Source of the DNA: Anabaena sp. UHCC 0187
GTDB taxonomy: Bacteria > Cyanobacteriota > Cyanobacteriia > Cyanobacteriales > Nostocaceae
NCBI RefSeq assembly: GCF_009712035.1
Contig: NZ_VILB01000005.1
Span: 62,001 to 126,000 of the forward strand
DNA length: 64,000 nucleotides
Direction: 5' to 3'
The notes under the pieces were generated by a model. It did no database searches. It worked only from the letters and a program-made list of their open reading frames with translations, and had not been told where the DNA came from. Position 1 is the stretch's first letter. Each line of letters opens with the position of its first letter. The translations under genes were made by a program, and so were the position numbers. Below are positions 1 to 9,387 of this stretch, one piece after another.

Positions 1-992
1 AAAGCGACTATGGAAGTTGAAGTGGCAGAAGCATTACTAGAAGCAGAAATTGCCGGACTGACATATCCTCCTAATGTGGCATATCTTTGGGTAATAATTC
101 CCGTAAAAGGAGCGCGAATAATTGTATCTTCTAATTGAACTTGTTGTTGTTTTAATTGAGCTTCTGCACTGGCTACCGCTGCTTTCAATCTAGAAATTTC
201 TTCGGGACGATTGCCATTTTCTAACTTTCGTAATCCTTCCCGTTCTTGATTCACAATTGCTTGTTGCCTTTGAACATCTTCGTTACGATTACCAATTTTG
301 AGTAAAGATAATCGTCTTTGAGCCTCTTCTAAATTAGCCTTAGCTTTGCTATTTTCACTGATATATTGTTCTAAACTATCTTGAGAAATAGCCCCATTTT
401 TAGCTAAGTCTTGATAACGTTTTAATCTAGATTGGCTAAGTGTCACAGAAGCTTTTGCCGAGTTTACTTGAGCCTGGGCTTGTTGAATTTCTTGTAACCG
501 ATTACCATCACGAACAATGGATAATTGCGCCTGTGCTTGAGCTACACGGGCTTTGGCTTGGGCAATTTCTTCGGGACGAGTTCCGGCTTGGCTTTCCGCT
601 AACTGTGCCTTTGCCTGTGCTAAATTAGCTTGATATTGGAGAATTCGCATTTTAATTTCCGAATTATCCATGCGAGCAATAATTTGTCCTTGCTGGACAG
701 TATCTCCCTGTTCCACATTTAAATCTGCCAAAAGTCCTGGACTTTTAGGACTAATATTCACACTTTGAACTGGTTGTACTTTCCCACTGGCAGAAATTTT
801 TACGGTTACGCTTTTTGCTTCTACAGGAACAGTCAATTTACTAATATCTGGTGGTTTATTTCTTTGCTGGATGGTTTTGATAGTGGTTGTTGTTCCTACA
901 ATTAAGACACCACTAGCGATTAAACCCATTAACCAACGTAATGGATATTTAACTTTTTTGCGAATTAAGGGAAGTTCTATGTAAAAAGTCAT
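1..992 (-). CDS. HlyD-family periplasmic adaptor (membrane fusion) protein, partial
   Basis: The gene runs off the left edge; about 330 residues from the N-terminus are visible. A short cytoplasmic segment is followed by one membrane anchor (about residues 19-36), a biotinyl-lipoyl-like half motif, and a long Gln/Ala-rich coiled coil in which NRxEEIxxAxA-type units recur (about 110-290). The second lipoyl half then shows PFTGIITQRYATLGGYVSP. This is the layout of adaptors that link an inner-membrane ABC (MacB/DevCA-type) or RND pump to an outer-membrane channel. It lies 25 bp downstream of a TetR gene on the same strand, so it is probably TetR-controlled, and the pump genes should lie beyond the window. 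The substrate cannot be inferred. Confidence 0.88.
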   Translation of the reverse strand, partial: MTFYIELPLIRKKVKYPLRWLMGLIASGVLIVGTTTTIKTIQQRNKPPDISKLTVPVEAKSVTVKISASGKVQPVQSVNISPKSPGLLADLNVEQGDTVQQGQIIARMDNSEIKMRILQYQANLAQAKAQLAESQAGTRPEEIAQAKARVAQAQAQLSIVRDGNRLQEIQQAQAQVNSAKASVTLSQSRLKRYQDLAKNGAISQDSLEQYISENSKAKANLEEAQRRLSLLKIGNRNEDVQRQQAIVNQEREGLRKLENGNRPEEISRLKAAVASAEAQLKQQQVQLEDTIIRAPFTGIITQRYATLGGYVSPAISASSNASATSTSIVA

Positions 993-1017
993 ATTATTTT
1001 GCAGCAATTACTAAAAT

Positions 1018-1611
1018 TTAATCTTGCATGGGTGCAATTCCTTGCCAGGCAATATCCACGAGATTCTCGACAAATATTGTTTCTTCTGTTTTTATAAATT
1101 CTCCAGGGTGCATTTGTTCTAAGAAAACATAGTTCATTAACGATCCTAACAATATCATAGCAATAGTTTGAGGATCGCAGGGGCGCAAACGTCCTTGTTC
1201 TATTTCTTGCGCTAGGAATTTAGTAAATACTTTCACCTCGCGGATAGGTTTTGATTTGATTATACTTGCCGTCTCTGGAAGGAGATTGCCACAGGCTTTT
1301 AACATCATTAATCGTGGCATCACTTGACGATGAAATTCTAAAGTTTGTAGACACAAATTAATGAGGTTTTGTTTGAGATTTCCTTTCCCAGATAAAGAAT
1401 CCAGTTCTTCTACCCAAGGGGGTCTTTCAGAAATTCCCATTGACGCAAAAAATAGTTTTTCTTTGGTTAAAAAGCGTTTAAAAATAGATGCCTCAGAAAT
1501 TCCGGCTTTTTGGGCAATTTCTAAGGTTGAAGCCCCAAATCCTTGCTGGAGAAATATTTCACGGGCTGCATCTAAAATTTGCTCATTAGTGATTTTCGGT
1601 GTGCGCGCCAT
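1018..1611 (-). CDS. TetR/AcrR-family transcriptional regulator
   Basis: About 197 residues. The N-terminal helix-turn-helix is clear (ITNEQILDAAREIFLQQGF, then AGISEASIFKRF around residues 30-50). The C-terminal ligand-binding half resembles the AcrR-type tetracyclin-repressor-like domain. I start it at MARTPK (1611) rather than at an in-frame ATG six codons upstream, because TetR proteins normally begin just before this helix and the upstream ATG lies inside a palindrome. The gene leads an apparent operon with the HlyD adaptor and probably represses both. An inducer cannot be predicted. Confidence 0.9.
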   Translation of the reverse strand: MARTPKITNEQILDAAREIFLQQGFGASTLEIAQKAGISEASIFKRFLTKEKLFFASMGISERPPWVEELDSLSGKGNLKQNLINLCLQTLEFHRQVMPRLMMLKACGNLLPETASIIKSKPIREVKVFTKFLAQEIEQGRLRPCDPQTIAMILLGSLMNYVFLEQMHPGEFIKTEETIFVENLVDIAWQGIAPMQD

Positions 1612-1612
1612 A

Positions 1613-1634
1613 AATAAGTATGTAATCACTTATT
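1613..1634. promoter_or_regulatory. Candidate TetR operator (inverted repeat)
   Basis: Perfect 7-bp arms AATAAGT / ACTTATT are separated by 8 bp, starting 2 bp upstream of the TetR start codon. The position, symmetry and length fit an autoregulatory operator. Assignment is by location only. Confidence 0.5.
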
Positions 1635-1795
1635 AATTTAACTGTTGTTGATGGTAATGTCAAGAAAAGGAAAGTAAAATTTCCCAAAACCTCAACCTAC
1701 TTAACAGATAAGGGTTTCAGGTTTTTTGATGGTCAAAAAGTGTCAGGCTTTGGCTGATGGTGTCTCAAAAGAGTTCGATTTTCCCTTGTCTGTAC

Positions 1796-2929
1796 TTAAA
1801 TTATCATGGGTGACTCAACATAAAGAGTTGGTTCTTGCATGGTAAATTCTATGCCATAGCCAAGCAATTTTTTAGCAATGTTTTCATTTGCTAATTCTAA
1901 TAAACGCTTGCGGAAGTCAATGGAATTTTCATGGGAACCCAAAATAAAGAAACTCACTCTAGCGCGGACTCCTGGTTGATTTTCGTGAGGCAATAAATTA
2001 ATCTTGGTACTATTGGGGTCAATGCCAAATAAAGTATTAGTTCCTTCTTTAATCACTTTTTCTAGTAATGCTTCTTCTGGTTGATCTAAGATGCGAGAAA
2101 AATCAAGATAAAGCAAGACCATTAATTTTTTACCCCTAGTGACATTTTCAATATCAACTTTTGCCATAACTGAATTAGGAACAATTACCAAGGTACTTTT
2201 ACCAGCTATTCTTAATTTGGTAGAACGCAACCCAATGGATTCTACACGAGCAAATAATATTCCTTGAGAACTTAAACTAACGCGAATATATTCTCCAGCA
2301 ACAAAAGGACGATCTAGATATAAAACAATAGTTCCAAAAATTTGTTCTAAGGTGCTTTGAGCCGCAAAAGCAACAGCGATACCCCCAATACCCAAACCGG
2401 CAATTAATCCTATTAAATTAATATTTTGACTCTGAGCAAATGCTAAAGCTGCGATAAACCCCAGCATGATATTAGCGGCAGTTTCCACAACTAGTAATAA
2501 CTCATCAATTTCTAAACCTAATCTGCGAATTAAATCAATGCCATAGACACGCAAAACTTGCCGAAATAAGCGAGATATTAAAGCGGCAAAACTGCTAATT
2601 AATGCTAAGTCTAAAAAGAATTTCAGGAATAAATAAAATCCTGTATATTGTCGTAGAAAATTCCAAGATACAGAAACAAGAATTAAAGTTCCTGTAATTT
2701 TTAGAAGATTTTCTAGAGGATCAATTAAACTTTCATAAATCTTAACTATGGGTTGGGGTGTAAATTTATGAATAATTATTGTTAACAAGCCAGGGGTATA
2801 TTTACCAACTAGCAAAGATACTAGAAAAAAGAAACAAAAAATTCCTAAATTAATACCCAATGACACCAGAAATTTGCGTGCTTCTTCATCAATTGCTAAC
2901 CAATTTTGAATATCAACTAAAATCTGCAT
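1796..2929 (-). CDS. MscS-family small-conductance mechanosensitive channel (paralogue A)
   Basis: 377 residues. Several N-terminal membrane helices lead into the MscS pore helix (GLIAGLGIGGIAVAFAAQ, about residues 172-195). The beta domain follows (DRPFVAGEYIRV, RVESIGLRSTKLR, VIVPNSV) and then the alpha/beta cytoplasmic cage. Such channels vent ions and solutes on hypo-osmotic shock from the inner membrane. A second MscS gene ends 22 bp upstream on the same strand and shares the IGLRSTK and PN[SD]S motifs, so the pair is a tandem duplication, probably co-transcribed. Confidence 0.92.
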   Translation of the reverse strand: MQILVDIQNWLAIDEEARKFLVSLGINLGIFCFFFLVSLLVGKYTPGLLTIIIHKFTPQPIVKIYESLIDPLENLLKITGTLILVSVSWNFLRQYTGFYLFLKFFLDLALISSFAALISRLFRQVLRVYGIDLIRRLGLEIDELLLVVETAANIMLGFIAALAFAQSQNINLIGLIAGLGIGGIAVAFAAQSTLEQIFGTIVLYLDRPFVAGEYIRVSLSSQGILFARVESIGLRSTKLRIAGKSTLVIVPNSVMAKVDIENVTRGKKLMVLLYLDFSRILDQPEEALLEKVIKEGTNTLFGIDPNSTKINLLPHENQPGVRARVSFFILGSHENSIDFRKRLLELANENIAKKLLGYGIEFTMQEPTLYVESPMII

Positions 2930-2951
2930 TATACTTATTTACTTAACTTAT

Positions 2952-3935
2952 TTAGATTGTGATTGGTGCATCAATATTCACAGGTTCATCTGCAATATCA
3001 AAATTAATACTAAATTCTTGAAGCTGCATAGTAATATTTTGTTTAGCTAAGTCTAGCAATTGATGACGCAGATCCATGCCTATTTCCCCAGCACCAAGAA
3101 TAAAAAAGCTAATTTGTGCTTGAGTAGTCTTAGTTTTTTCATCTTTGTATATATCTTTGAAATTTACTTCAGTATTGCGGGAATCTATACCAAATAAATC
3201 TTTGGTACTTTCTAAGATAATCTGACGAATTAAAGCTTGTTCATTTTCGTTAATTTCTTGATGGAATTTCAAATAAATTAAGGAAACAACTTTTCTTCCT
3301 CCTGTAAAGTTTTCGATATTTAATTGAATCAGGGAATCATTGGGAACTATAGTTACAGTTCCCTTTCCGGAATTCCGAATTTTAGTAGAACGCAACCCGA
3401 TAGATTCTACCCTACCAAAAGTGCCATCAGGTAAACCAATATAATCATCAACTACAAAAGGTCTATCAATATAAATAACAATTCCCCCTAATAATTGTTG
3501 CAAGGCTTGTTTAGCGGCAAAAGCCAAAGCTATACCACCGATTCCTAAGCTGGTTACTATACCCAATAAATTGATTTGATGAGCTTCAGCGAAAACGCAG
3601 AAGATAATGATAGAAATTAGACCCTTGGCTATAATATTGCTGACTACTAATATTTCACCATTCATTTTTTGCTTAATAGCTGACTCTAGCAAATAATAAT
3701 TGAAGAATTTATCAAACAACTGAGAGGTTAACACCCCAACCATAATGGCTATTGATAACCCTAGGGGAATTTCTATATACTTAAACCAACTGTTTTGCAG
3801 AACAATTAATAAGAAAATATCACTCAAGCTCAATAAACAAACAAATATTACCCATTTTCGGTAAGGTATAAGAATTTGTTCATAAATTTTTTGTAATTGA
3901 GGAGATAAAAACTGAGTAAGAATTGATTCATTCAT
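2952..3935 (-). CDS. MscS-family mechanosensitive channel (paralogue B)
   Basis: 327 residues, about 50 shorter than its downstream neighbour, mostly at the N-terminus. Visible features are membrane helices, the pore helix LGIGGIALAFAAKQALQQLLGG, and the beta domain DRPFVVDDYIGL, RVESIGLRSTKIRNSGKG, VPNDSL. Motif spacing matches paralogue A, so the two descend from one gene. It is the first gene of the pair. The different N-termini could give different tension thresholds or allow mixed assemblies; that is inference. Confidence 0.92.
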   Translation of the reverse strand: MNESILTQFLSPQLQKIYEQILIPYRKWVIFVCLLSLSDIFLLIVLQNSWFKYIEIPLGLSIAIMVGVLTSQLFDKFFNYYLLESAIKQKMNGEILVVSNIIAKGLISIIIFCVFAEAHQINLLGIVTSLGIGGIALAFAAKQALQQLLGGIVIYIDRPFVVDDYIGLPDGTFGRVESIGLRSTKIRNSGKGTVTIVPNDSLIQLNIENFTGGRKVVSLIYLKFHQEINENEQALIRQIILESTKDLFGIDSRNTEVNFKDIYKDEKTKTTQAQISFFILGAGEIGMDLRHQLLDLAKQNITMQLQEFSINFDIADEPVNIDAPITI

Positions 3936-4213
3936 TTTTTACAAACTGACAGAAACAATAAATTAAGAAGGCACGCTAATATTTGACAACTATGCAAAAT
4001 TTGCCTAAGTTGTTTTGGAAAAATGTCATCTTGTCTGACACTATAGCTTATTCTTCATGACTTTTACTCAAAGCTCAGTTTATAGTATAGATGAAATACT
4101 TACTTTTATCAGTAGATAATGTTAAAAACTTGTTCGTATTTTTGACTAAAATCAATATTATACTAAGTTGATAACAGTAAGCAGACTTGTTTAATGAGAA
4201 AAAAGTTGAGAAA

Positions 4214-5284
4214 TCAACGTCCTTTTAAGTCATTAAGTCTATTAACTAATAAGGTTTGTTGTTTACTATCTTCTAATTTTTCAGCTATGGAAATAGCCTG
4301 GCTGTATAAAGCTTTAGCTTTGGCAAAGTTCCCCATTTTTTCATAAATATCCCCAGATATAGCTAAATATTTTAAATCTTCCGCAGGATTTCTAATCGAG
4401 TTTGTAATTGCCACACGATTTTCTAACAGTTCCAAAGCTCGATCATAACGCCCTACAGCAGCATGGGCAGTAACTAAACCATCAATGGCTCGTAATTGGT
4501 TAGGACGCTCAAAACTCCCTTTCGCTAACCGCATTGCTGAACCATAACTACCAATGGTATTTTGATAATCTCCAATCGCTAGATAAGCGTCACCAAGATT
4601 ATTGAGGGTGTTAGCTTCACCGATAGCATCACCAATTTGGCGGCGGAAATTTAAGGCATATTCACCAATTTTGATGGCTTTATTATAATCACCTCTTCTA
4701 AGGGCAACTAAGCTTAAATTACTTAACGATAGCCCTTGTCCTTCAACATTAATCACATTACGAGCCACAACTAAAGCCTGTTCAATGGTGTCTTGGGCGG
4801 CAATATTTTCGCCTTTTTCTAGGAATAAACTACCCAGATTATTTAGAGCAAAAATCTGATTTTGAAAATCTTGATTATCACGGGCAATTGCTAACTGTCG
4901 CCGTAAGGCATCTTCGGCATCTTTGATATTACCTAATTTCAGATAGGTATTAGCTAGTAAATCGTAGGTTGAACCTTGAGCTTTTAAATCACCCAATGTG
5001 TGATAAATTTCCAAGGCTTCTAAGGCTGATTTTAGGCTTTTTTCGGGTAAACCTTGGGATAATTGCTGTTTACCCTGCCTGAGTAATCTATCAGCCACAT
5101 CTCGTGATGATTTATCAACGGAACTATTTAAAGGACGGTGAATTTGTTGGGTAATATCAATTGCTTTTACACCTGTAGCAGTAAATAAACAGGTGAACAA
5201 TACAATATAAAAAGTCAAAACTGGCAACTTGGGAAAATTGCCTATATTCATCAGATTCCCCGATAACAAATGCCGCTGTTTCAT
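4214..5284 (-). CDS. Secreted or membrane-anchored tetratricopeptide-repeat protein
   Basis: 356 residues. A hydrophobic signal or anchor segment (about residues 20-41, LTFYIVLFTCLFTATGVKA) is followed by about six to seven TPR units. Recurrent patterns include LGNIKDAEDALRRQLAIAR, RGDYNKAIKIGEYALNFRR, IGDYQNTIGSYGSAM and MGNFAKAKALYSQAISIAE. This is the Kinesin-light-chain/Rapsyn-like TPR type common in cyanobacteria. TPR arrays mediate protein-protein contacts; no catalytic domain is visible. It stands alone, with 278 bp before mscS B and 134 bp to the sigma-like gene. An alternative start is MNIGNF, 11 codons in. Confidence 0.85.
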   Translation of the reverse strand: MKQRHLLSGNLMNIGNFPKLPVLTFYIVLFTCLFTATGVKAIDITQQIHRPLNSSVDKSSRDVADRLLRQGKQQLSQGLPEKSLKSALEALEIYHTLGDLKAQGSTYDLLANTYLKLGNIKDAEDALRRQLAIARDNQDFQNQIFALNNLGSLFLEKGENIAAQDTIEQALVVARNVINVEGQGLSLSNLSLVALRRGDYNKAIKIGEYALNFRRQIGDAIGEANTLNNLGDAYLAIGDYQNTIGSYGSAMRLAKGSFERPNQLRAIDGLVTAHAAVGRYDRALELLENRVAITNSIRNPAEDLKYLAISGDIYEKMGNFAKAKALYSQAISIAEKLEDSKQQTLLVNRLNDLKGR

Positions 5285-5418
5285 AATATTTACCCTGGAA
5301 ATTCCGGCTGTAAGTAGATAGTGTAACGCTAATTTTATGTAAAACAGAAACGAAGGGTTCTCAGCCTTGGTTCTGTGCCGTAGATGGGCTATTGTGATTA
5401 TTATAGCTAAAGTTAGGA

Positions 5419-6042
5419 CTAAATTCCCTGTTCACCTAAGTAAATAGCTCGAATATCAGCAGGTAATTTATCTTCTAGTAGCCGATAACTTTCTTGGAGA
5501 GAACTTGCGACTTCAGCGGGGGAAATTTGTTCTCCTTCAACTTGCAAATATGCAGCAATTCTCGTTTCACTCCAGTGAAAAGTTTGCGCCATTAAGACGA
5601 TTAACCGCGATATTGGTGGTAGTTGATCTAATGCCTGTTCTACATAGCACCATAGCGGTGGTGATGTGTCCTTGAGGGAATAATGAATGGCTTCTGTGGG
5701 TGGTAGTTGAATGTCGTTAATATGGAAGGCAGTGATGTTAATTAACCAGTTTTGTAGGGTTAAGGAATCCGTCCCTCTGGTTGCTTGGTTTAAATCCAGT
5801 CCCCCTAATTCATAATAGATATTTCGCCAGATCAGAGCAAATAAATAATCAGCTTGCACAGGCGATCGCGCTGAATGCCGAATTAAGGTGTACACTATGG
5901 GGCTATAACGGCAAAAAATCACCGTAAAATACTTGCCATAATCTGGATATTGCTGAAATAGACTCAGTAGTTCTTGATCACTGTGATGAAATAGCGACTT
6001 CACCAATGGGTGATTAGCTTCGGGAAAGTGGGGAATTTGCAC
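5419..6042 (-). CDS. ECF-like sigma-70-related protein
   Basis: 207 residues with a GTG start. The N-terminal half has a helical region that could correspond to sigma region 2 (FTVIFCRYSPIVYTLIRHSA, ADYLFALIWRNIYYELG). The C-terminal half resembles region 4 (ALDQLPPISRLIVLMAQTFHWSETRIAAYLQ, then an SPAEVASSLQESYRLLEDKLP helix). In this family region 2 binds the -10 element and region 4 the -35. Similarity is distant, and no anti-sigma gene is adjacent. It might be an atypical sigma factor or a sigma-like regulator without promoter-melting ability. Confidence 0.6.
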   Translation of the reverse strand: MQIPHFPEANHPLVKSLFHHSDQELLSLFQQYPDYGKYFTVIFCRYSPIVYTLIRHSARSPVQADYLFALIWRNIYYELGGLDLNQATRGTDSLTLQNWLINITAFHINDIQLPPTEAIHYSLKDTSPPLWCYVEQALDQLPPISRLIVLMAQTFHWSETRIAAYLQVEGEQISPAEVASSLQESYRLLEDKLPADIRAIYLGEQGI

Positions 6043-6228
6043 AATCTCTGGACTAGATAATTGTTAAAATATACTAGGGAATGGTGATGGGATGGCTAAT
6101 AATATCGGAAAGTCAGTAAGTTTGTAAAGTCAGACTACTAGACTATTGATAAACTAGAAACTAGGACTTAATGTTAGTCTTAACTGACAATACTCAAAGC
6201 GTCTCCTTTATTGTGATTCTGTTTGTTC

Positions 6229-6825
6229 ATGGTTATAGAAGCTAGTTCCATAATGTTCCTGCTGAGTCCACTCACTTTCGGCTCGTTCTTACCTTCCCTG
6301 CCCTTGGATAGCCTGTTCTCCACCCAGGGGATTATGATTATGCTGCTGGCAGCTTACGCTGGTGCTATGTGGATGTTCCTGAGTAGCGCACCTAAAGTTT
6401 ATACTGTCATGGTATCGGATTTAGAAGTTGCCCGACAGTTATATGAAGGATTGCTAGATTTGCCAGTGGCAGAAGTTCCTTTGCACTATTATTACAACTA
6501 CGAGCAAACCATTGGTGCAACAGGTATTGACCCGCTGTATATGTCCGCTGGTCCCAGTTGGTCTAACAGCACCATGAATAGTGGTAGTGACGGACTGTGG
6601 TATCAACTCAAGAAAAATACTCAATTACATATTATCACTGGTGCAAGTTTAGGCAAAAAAGATCAGCATCGTCATGTTTGCTTTGATCATGATTGTCTAG
6701 AATTAATTTTAATGCGGGTGGAAGTCAGGGGTTTAAAGTTCAAAATTCGCAACCAAAAGCCTTTGAATTTTTTAGTTAAGGATTATGAAGGGCGTGTCAT
6801 TGAAATGGCTGAAGTTGCTAATTAG
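6229..6825 (+). CDS. Membrane-anchored glyoxalase-fold (VOC-like) protein
   Basis: About 198 residues. The N-terminus has hydrophobic stretches (MFLLSPLTFG and IMIMLLAAYAGAMWMFL). It is followed by a single betaalphabetabetabeta-type module beginning VYTVMVSDLEVARQLYEGLLDLPVAEVP and ending RHVCFDHDCLELILMRVEVRG. The opening resembles the glyoxalase/bleomycin-resistance fold, but metal-binding His/Glu residues are not clearly in canonical places, so no reaction is assigned. ATGs at 6229 and 6253 are both possible starts. It converges on the FHA-ABC gene, with a hairpin between them. Confidence 0.6.
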   Translation: MVIEASSIMFLLSPLTFGSFLPSLPLDSLFSTQGIMIMLLAAYAGAMWMFLSSAPKVYTVMVSDLEVARQLYEGLLDLPVAEVPLHYYYNYEQTIGATGIDPLYMSAGPSWSNSTMNSGSDGLWYQLKKNTQLHIITGASLGKKDQHRHVCFDHDCLELILMRVEVRGLKFKIRNQKPLNFLVKDYEGRVIEMAEVAN

Positions 6826-6835
6826 TCATTATTAA

Positions 6836-6852
6836 GGTGGGCAATGCCCACC
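6836..6852. terminator. Short hairpin between convergent genes
   Basis: GGTGGGC/GCCCACC arms with a 3-nt loop lie between the glyoxalase-fold gene (+) and the FHA-ABC gene (-). It could terminate either transcript. There is no clear T-tract on the + strand. The same sequence type is common as a dispersed palindrome in cyanobacteria. Confidence 0.45.
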
Positions 6853-6862
6853 AAGGAGATAA

Positions 6863-9241
6863 TTAAAAAATATCTTTCCGCTTTTGCAACCCAAAAGTTA
6901 TCAACAAATAAACCGTAGCGTGTAACGACAAAATTCCCCAATTTAAACTCAAATTTCCCCAAGTTGGATCATATACAGATGTAACTTCAAATGGTTGAGG
7001 AATTAAACTACCGTCAGGTAATTTAACTGGTTCTGGAACTAAAGCATTAACATTTAATATTGTCCCATAAGCACCAACAGACCAGCGACTAATCATTAAC
7101 CATGAGAGAATTTTACTCACAACACCTTCAGTTTTAAATAATACTCCAGAAAAGATAATTTGCGGTAAAATTAGCAGTGGTAATGTACTATTCGCTTGAC
7201 TACTATTTTTGACAATTGCAGAAACAAGTAACCCTAAACTAAAACTAGCAAATAACGTCAGAAAACTAGTAATTAATAATCCCATATGCCAAGAAATTAG
7301 GGCTGGATTTGGAGATTTGAAACCCATGAGAATTATAATTAAAATTAATAAAGTTTGTGCTAATGCTAAACCTGATAAAATCGTAATTTTAGAACCAAGA
7401 TAAGCAAATAATCCTAAATTAACTAATCTTTCTCTTAAATAAATTGCCGATTCCTTAACTATTTCTTGTAAAGAACTAGAAAATCCTACCCACAAACCAG
7501 CACAGGTAAATACAAATAAAACCCGTAAAGCTAAAGAAGCTAAAGCTGGATCTGGTTCATTTCCTAATACAAAAGGTACTTTATCTTTCATCGCTAAAGT
7601 GATCAGACTAATCCCAATTGGAGCAGTTAAAAGAGATAGTACAAGATTAATTTTATCCCGAACAATTAATTGACCAGAACGTTGTGTTAATAACAGCCAT
7701 TGCTGCCAAAATGAAACACCTTTAGGCTTTGCTGGTATTGTGGTTATTCCTGCTTTAATTCCTGAATTTAATTGATTAGCAACATAAACCTGATAATAAT
7801 TAGATTGACGGAATTTATTCACATATTTAATTGCTTCTTGTTCATCTTCCAACTTAATATAAATATCAGCAAAATCTCTAACTTGAAAAAATTGCAAAGC
7901 GTCTTGAGGAGTGCCAAAATAACAAAGTTTTCCACCTATTCCTAAAAATACAATTCTGTCACATTCTGTAATATTTGCCGTTGCATGAGTCACTAAAATG
8001 ACTGTTCTTCCTCCTTGATGTGCTAATTCTTTTAATAACTGCATCATCTGTTTATCCAAACCTGGATCAAGTCCTGAAGTGGGTTCATCTAAAAAGAATA
8101 ATTTCGGATCAGCTAATAATTCTACACCAATAGAAACTCGTTTTCTTTGTCCACCGCTAAGATCACTAATTAAAGCATGACGACGATGACTCATTTTAAT
8201 TGCTGCTAATGCTTGTTCTATAACTTGTTGTAAATTAATATCAGGAGGTAAACGCAATTTAGCAGCATAAGTCAGCACTTCTGCAACAGTTAATTCTCGA
8301 TGAATAACATCATCTTGGGGAACATAACCAATTTGATTTCGGTACAAATTAAAGTTTTTCTGTAAATCTTCCCCATTCAGATAAATTATCCCTTGCGTTA
8401 CTTTTTCAATTCCTAAAAGTGTCCGCATTAAAGTAGATTTACCTGCACCACTTCCTCCTACTAAGGCTACAAATTGTCCGGGTTCAATGGCAAAAGATAA
8501 ATCATCTATTCTCAATTTACCATTAGTTTCTAAAATTAAATTTTGTGCTTCTAGTCTAATGTGAGTACCTTGATCTAAAATCTCTAAGTTATCATCACGT
8601 AAAACTAAAATATAAGGGCCAATATGAATTTTTGCCCCATTGTGCAAAATCGCTTTACTGCTTACTTGTTGACCATTAATAAAAACTCCATTATTGCTGT
8701 GATTTTGTAAAATATAACGTCCTTGATGATCACTATCAATTGTGGCATGACGACGGGAAATTGTCGGAGCATCCAAATATAAGTTTGCAGTAGAATCCCG
8801 TCCGATTAAAACCGATTTTTGTTTTAAAGAGATTGACTTTTGTGTTAGTGAATTGCCAGAATTAGATGTAGCTGGATTAAAATATCTAATTTGAATCAGT
8901 TGGTGAGGATTTTGAGAAATTTGAATTTCCACACCATTTGTTAACAAATAACCTTGGGTAGCCGTAATCAAAGAATGATTAATATACAACTTATTGCTAC
9001 TAGGTTTTTGACCATCACCATCATAAATACGGTATTCTGCACCCTCCTTGCGGAACACAGCTTGTACACGGGAAACCAATTCCCAGTCTTGGGGAACGAC
9101 TAAATCAGCTAGATTGGGTTCACGTCCTAAAATGTGCTGTGACTTCTGCAAGTTTAAGTGTAAACTTTTACCTTGATTGTTGATTTCCAGATAGGGATTT
9201 ATACCTGAAGCGGTGGGATACTGTCCTGGTTGGTATGACAT
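6863..9241 (-). CDS. FHA-domain ABC transporter, ABC-2 type (ATPase-permease fusion)
   Basis: 792 residues. Two N-terminal FHA modules are present: the first (about 30-110; LGREPN..SRVQAVF) has lost the usual His, while the second (about 140-215; IGRD..SRRH..NNGVFING) is canonical. An ABCG-like nucleotide-binding domain follows, with Walker A GGSGAGKST, signature LSGGQRKR and Walker B LFFLDEP. The C-terminal ABC-2 membrane domain has about six helices (about 510-785). This half-transporter probably dimerises in the inner membrane. FHA domains bind phosphothreonine, and the gene is divergent from a Ser/Thr kinase 146 bp away, suggesting phospho-control. The substrate is unknown. Confidence 0.92.
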   Translation of the reverse strand: MSYQPGQYPTASGINPYLEINNQGKSLHLNLQKSQHILGREPNLADLVVPQDWELVSRVQAVFRKEGAEYRIYDGDGQKPSSNKLYINHSLITATQGYLLTNGVEIQISQNPHQLIQIRYFNPATSNSGNSLTQKSISLKQKSVLIGRDSTANLYLDAPTISRRHATIDSDHQGRYILQNHSNNGVFINGQQVSSKAILHNGAKIHIGPYILVLRDDNLEILDQGTHIRLEAQNLILETNGKLRIDDLSFAIEPGQFVALVGGSGAGKSTLMRTLLGIEKVTQGIIYLNGEDLQKNFNLYRNQIGYVPQDDVIHRELTVAEVLTYAAKLRLPPDINLQQVIEQALAAIKMSHRRHALISDLSGGQRKRVSIGVELLADPKLFFLDEPTSGLDPGLDKQMMQLLKELAHQGGRTVILVTHATANITECDRIVFLGIGGKLCYFGTPQDALQFFQVRDFADIYIKLEDEQEAIKYVNKFRQSNYYQVYVANQLNSGIKAGITTIPAKPKGVSFWQQWLLLTQRSGQLIVRDKINLVLSLLTAPIGISLITLAMKDKVPFVLGNEPDPALASLALRVLFVFTCAGLWVGFSSSLQEIVKESAIYLRERLVNLGLFAYLGSKITILSGLALAQTLLILIIILMGFKSPNPALISWHMGLLITSFLTLFASFSLGLLVSAIVKNSSQANSTLPLLILPQIIFSGVLFKTEGVVSKILSWLMISRWSVGAYGTILNVNALVPEPVKLPDGSLIPQPFEVTSVYDPTWGNLSLNWGILSLHATVYLLITFGLQKRKDIF

Positions 9242-9387
9242 AGACTGGTTGTAATAAAAAGTAATTTAATTTGCGGTATTTTTAGCAAATATTGAGAACA
9301 TTTTACGTATAAAAAGGTGATAATATATGGAAACTAAATGAAAATTTTACCTAAATCAGTGAAAACGTCAACAAAGAGTAAAGTTTT

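Noticed and set aside
1-992. Suspected frameshift near the start of the HlyD adaptor
   Set aside because: On recounting, the ATG at 992 is in frame with the whole visible coding sequence.
1361-1636. Plus-strand reading over the TetR gene
   Set aside because: Shadow of a clear helix-turn-helix coding sequence on the other strand.
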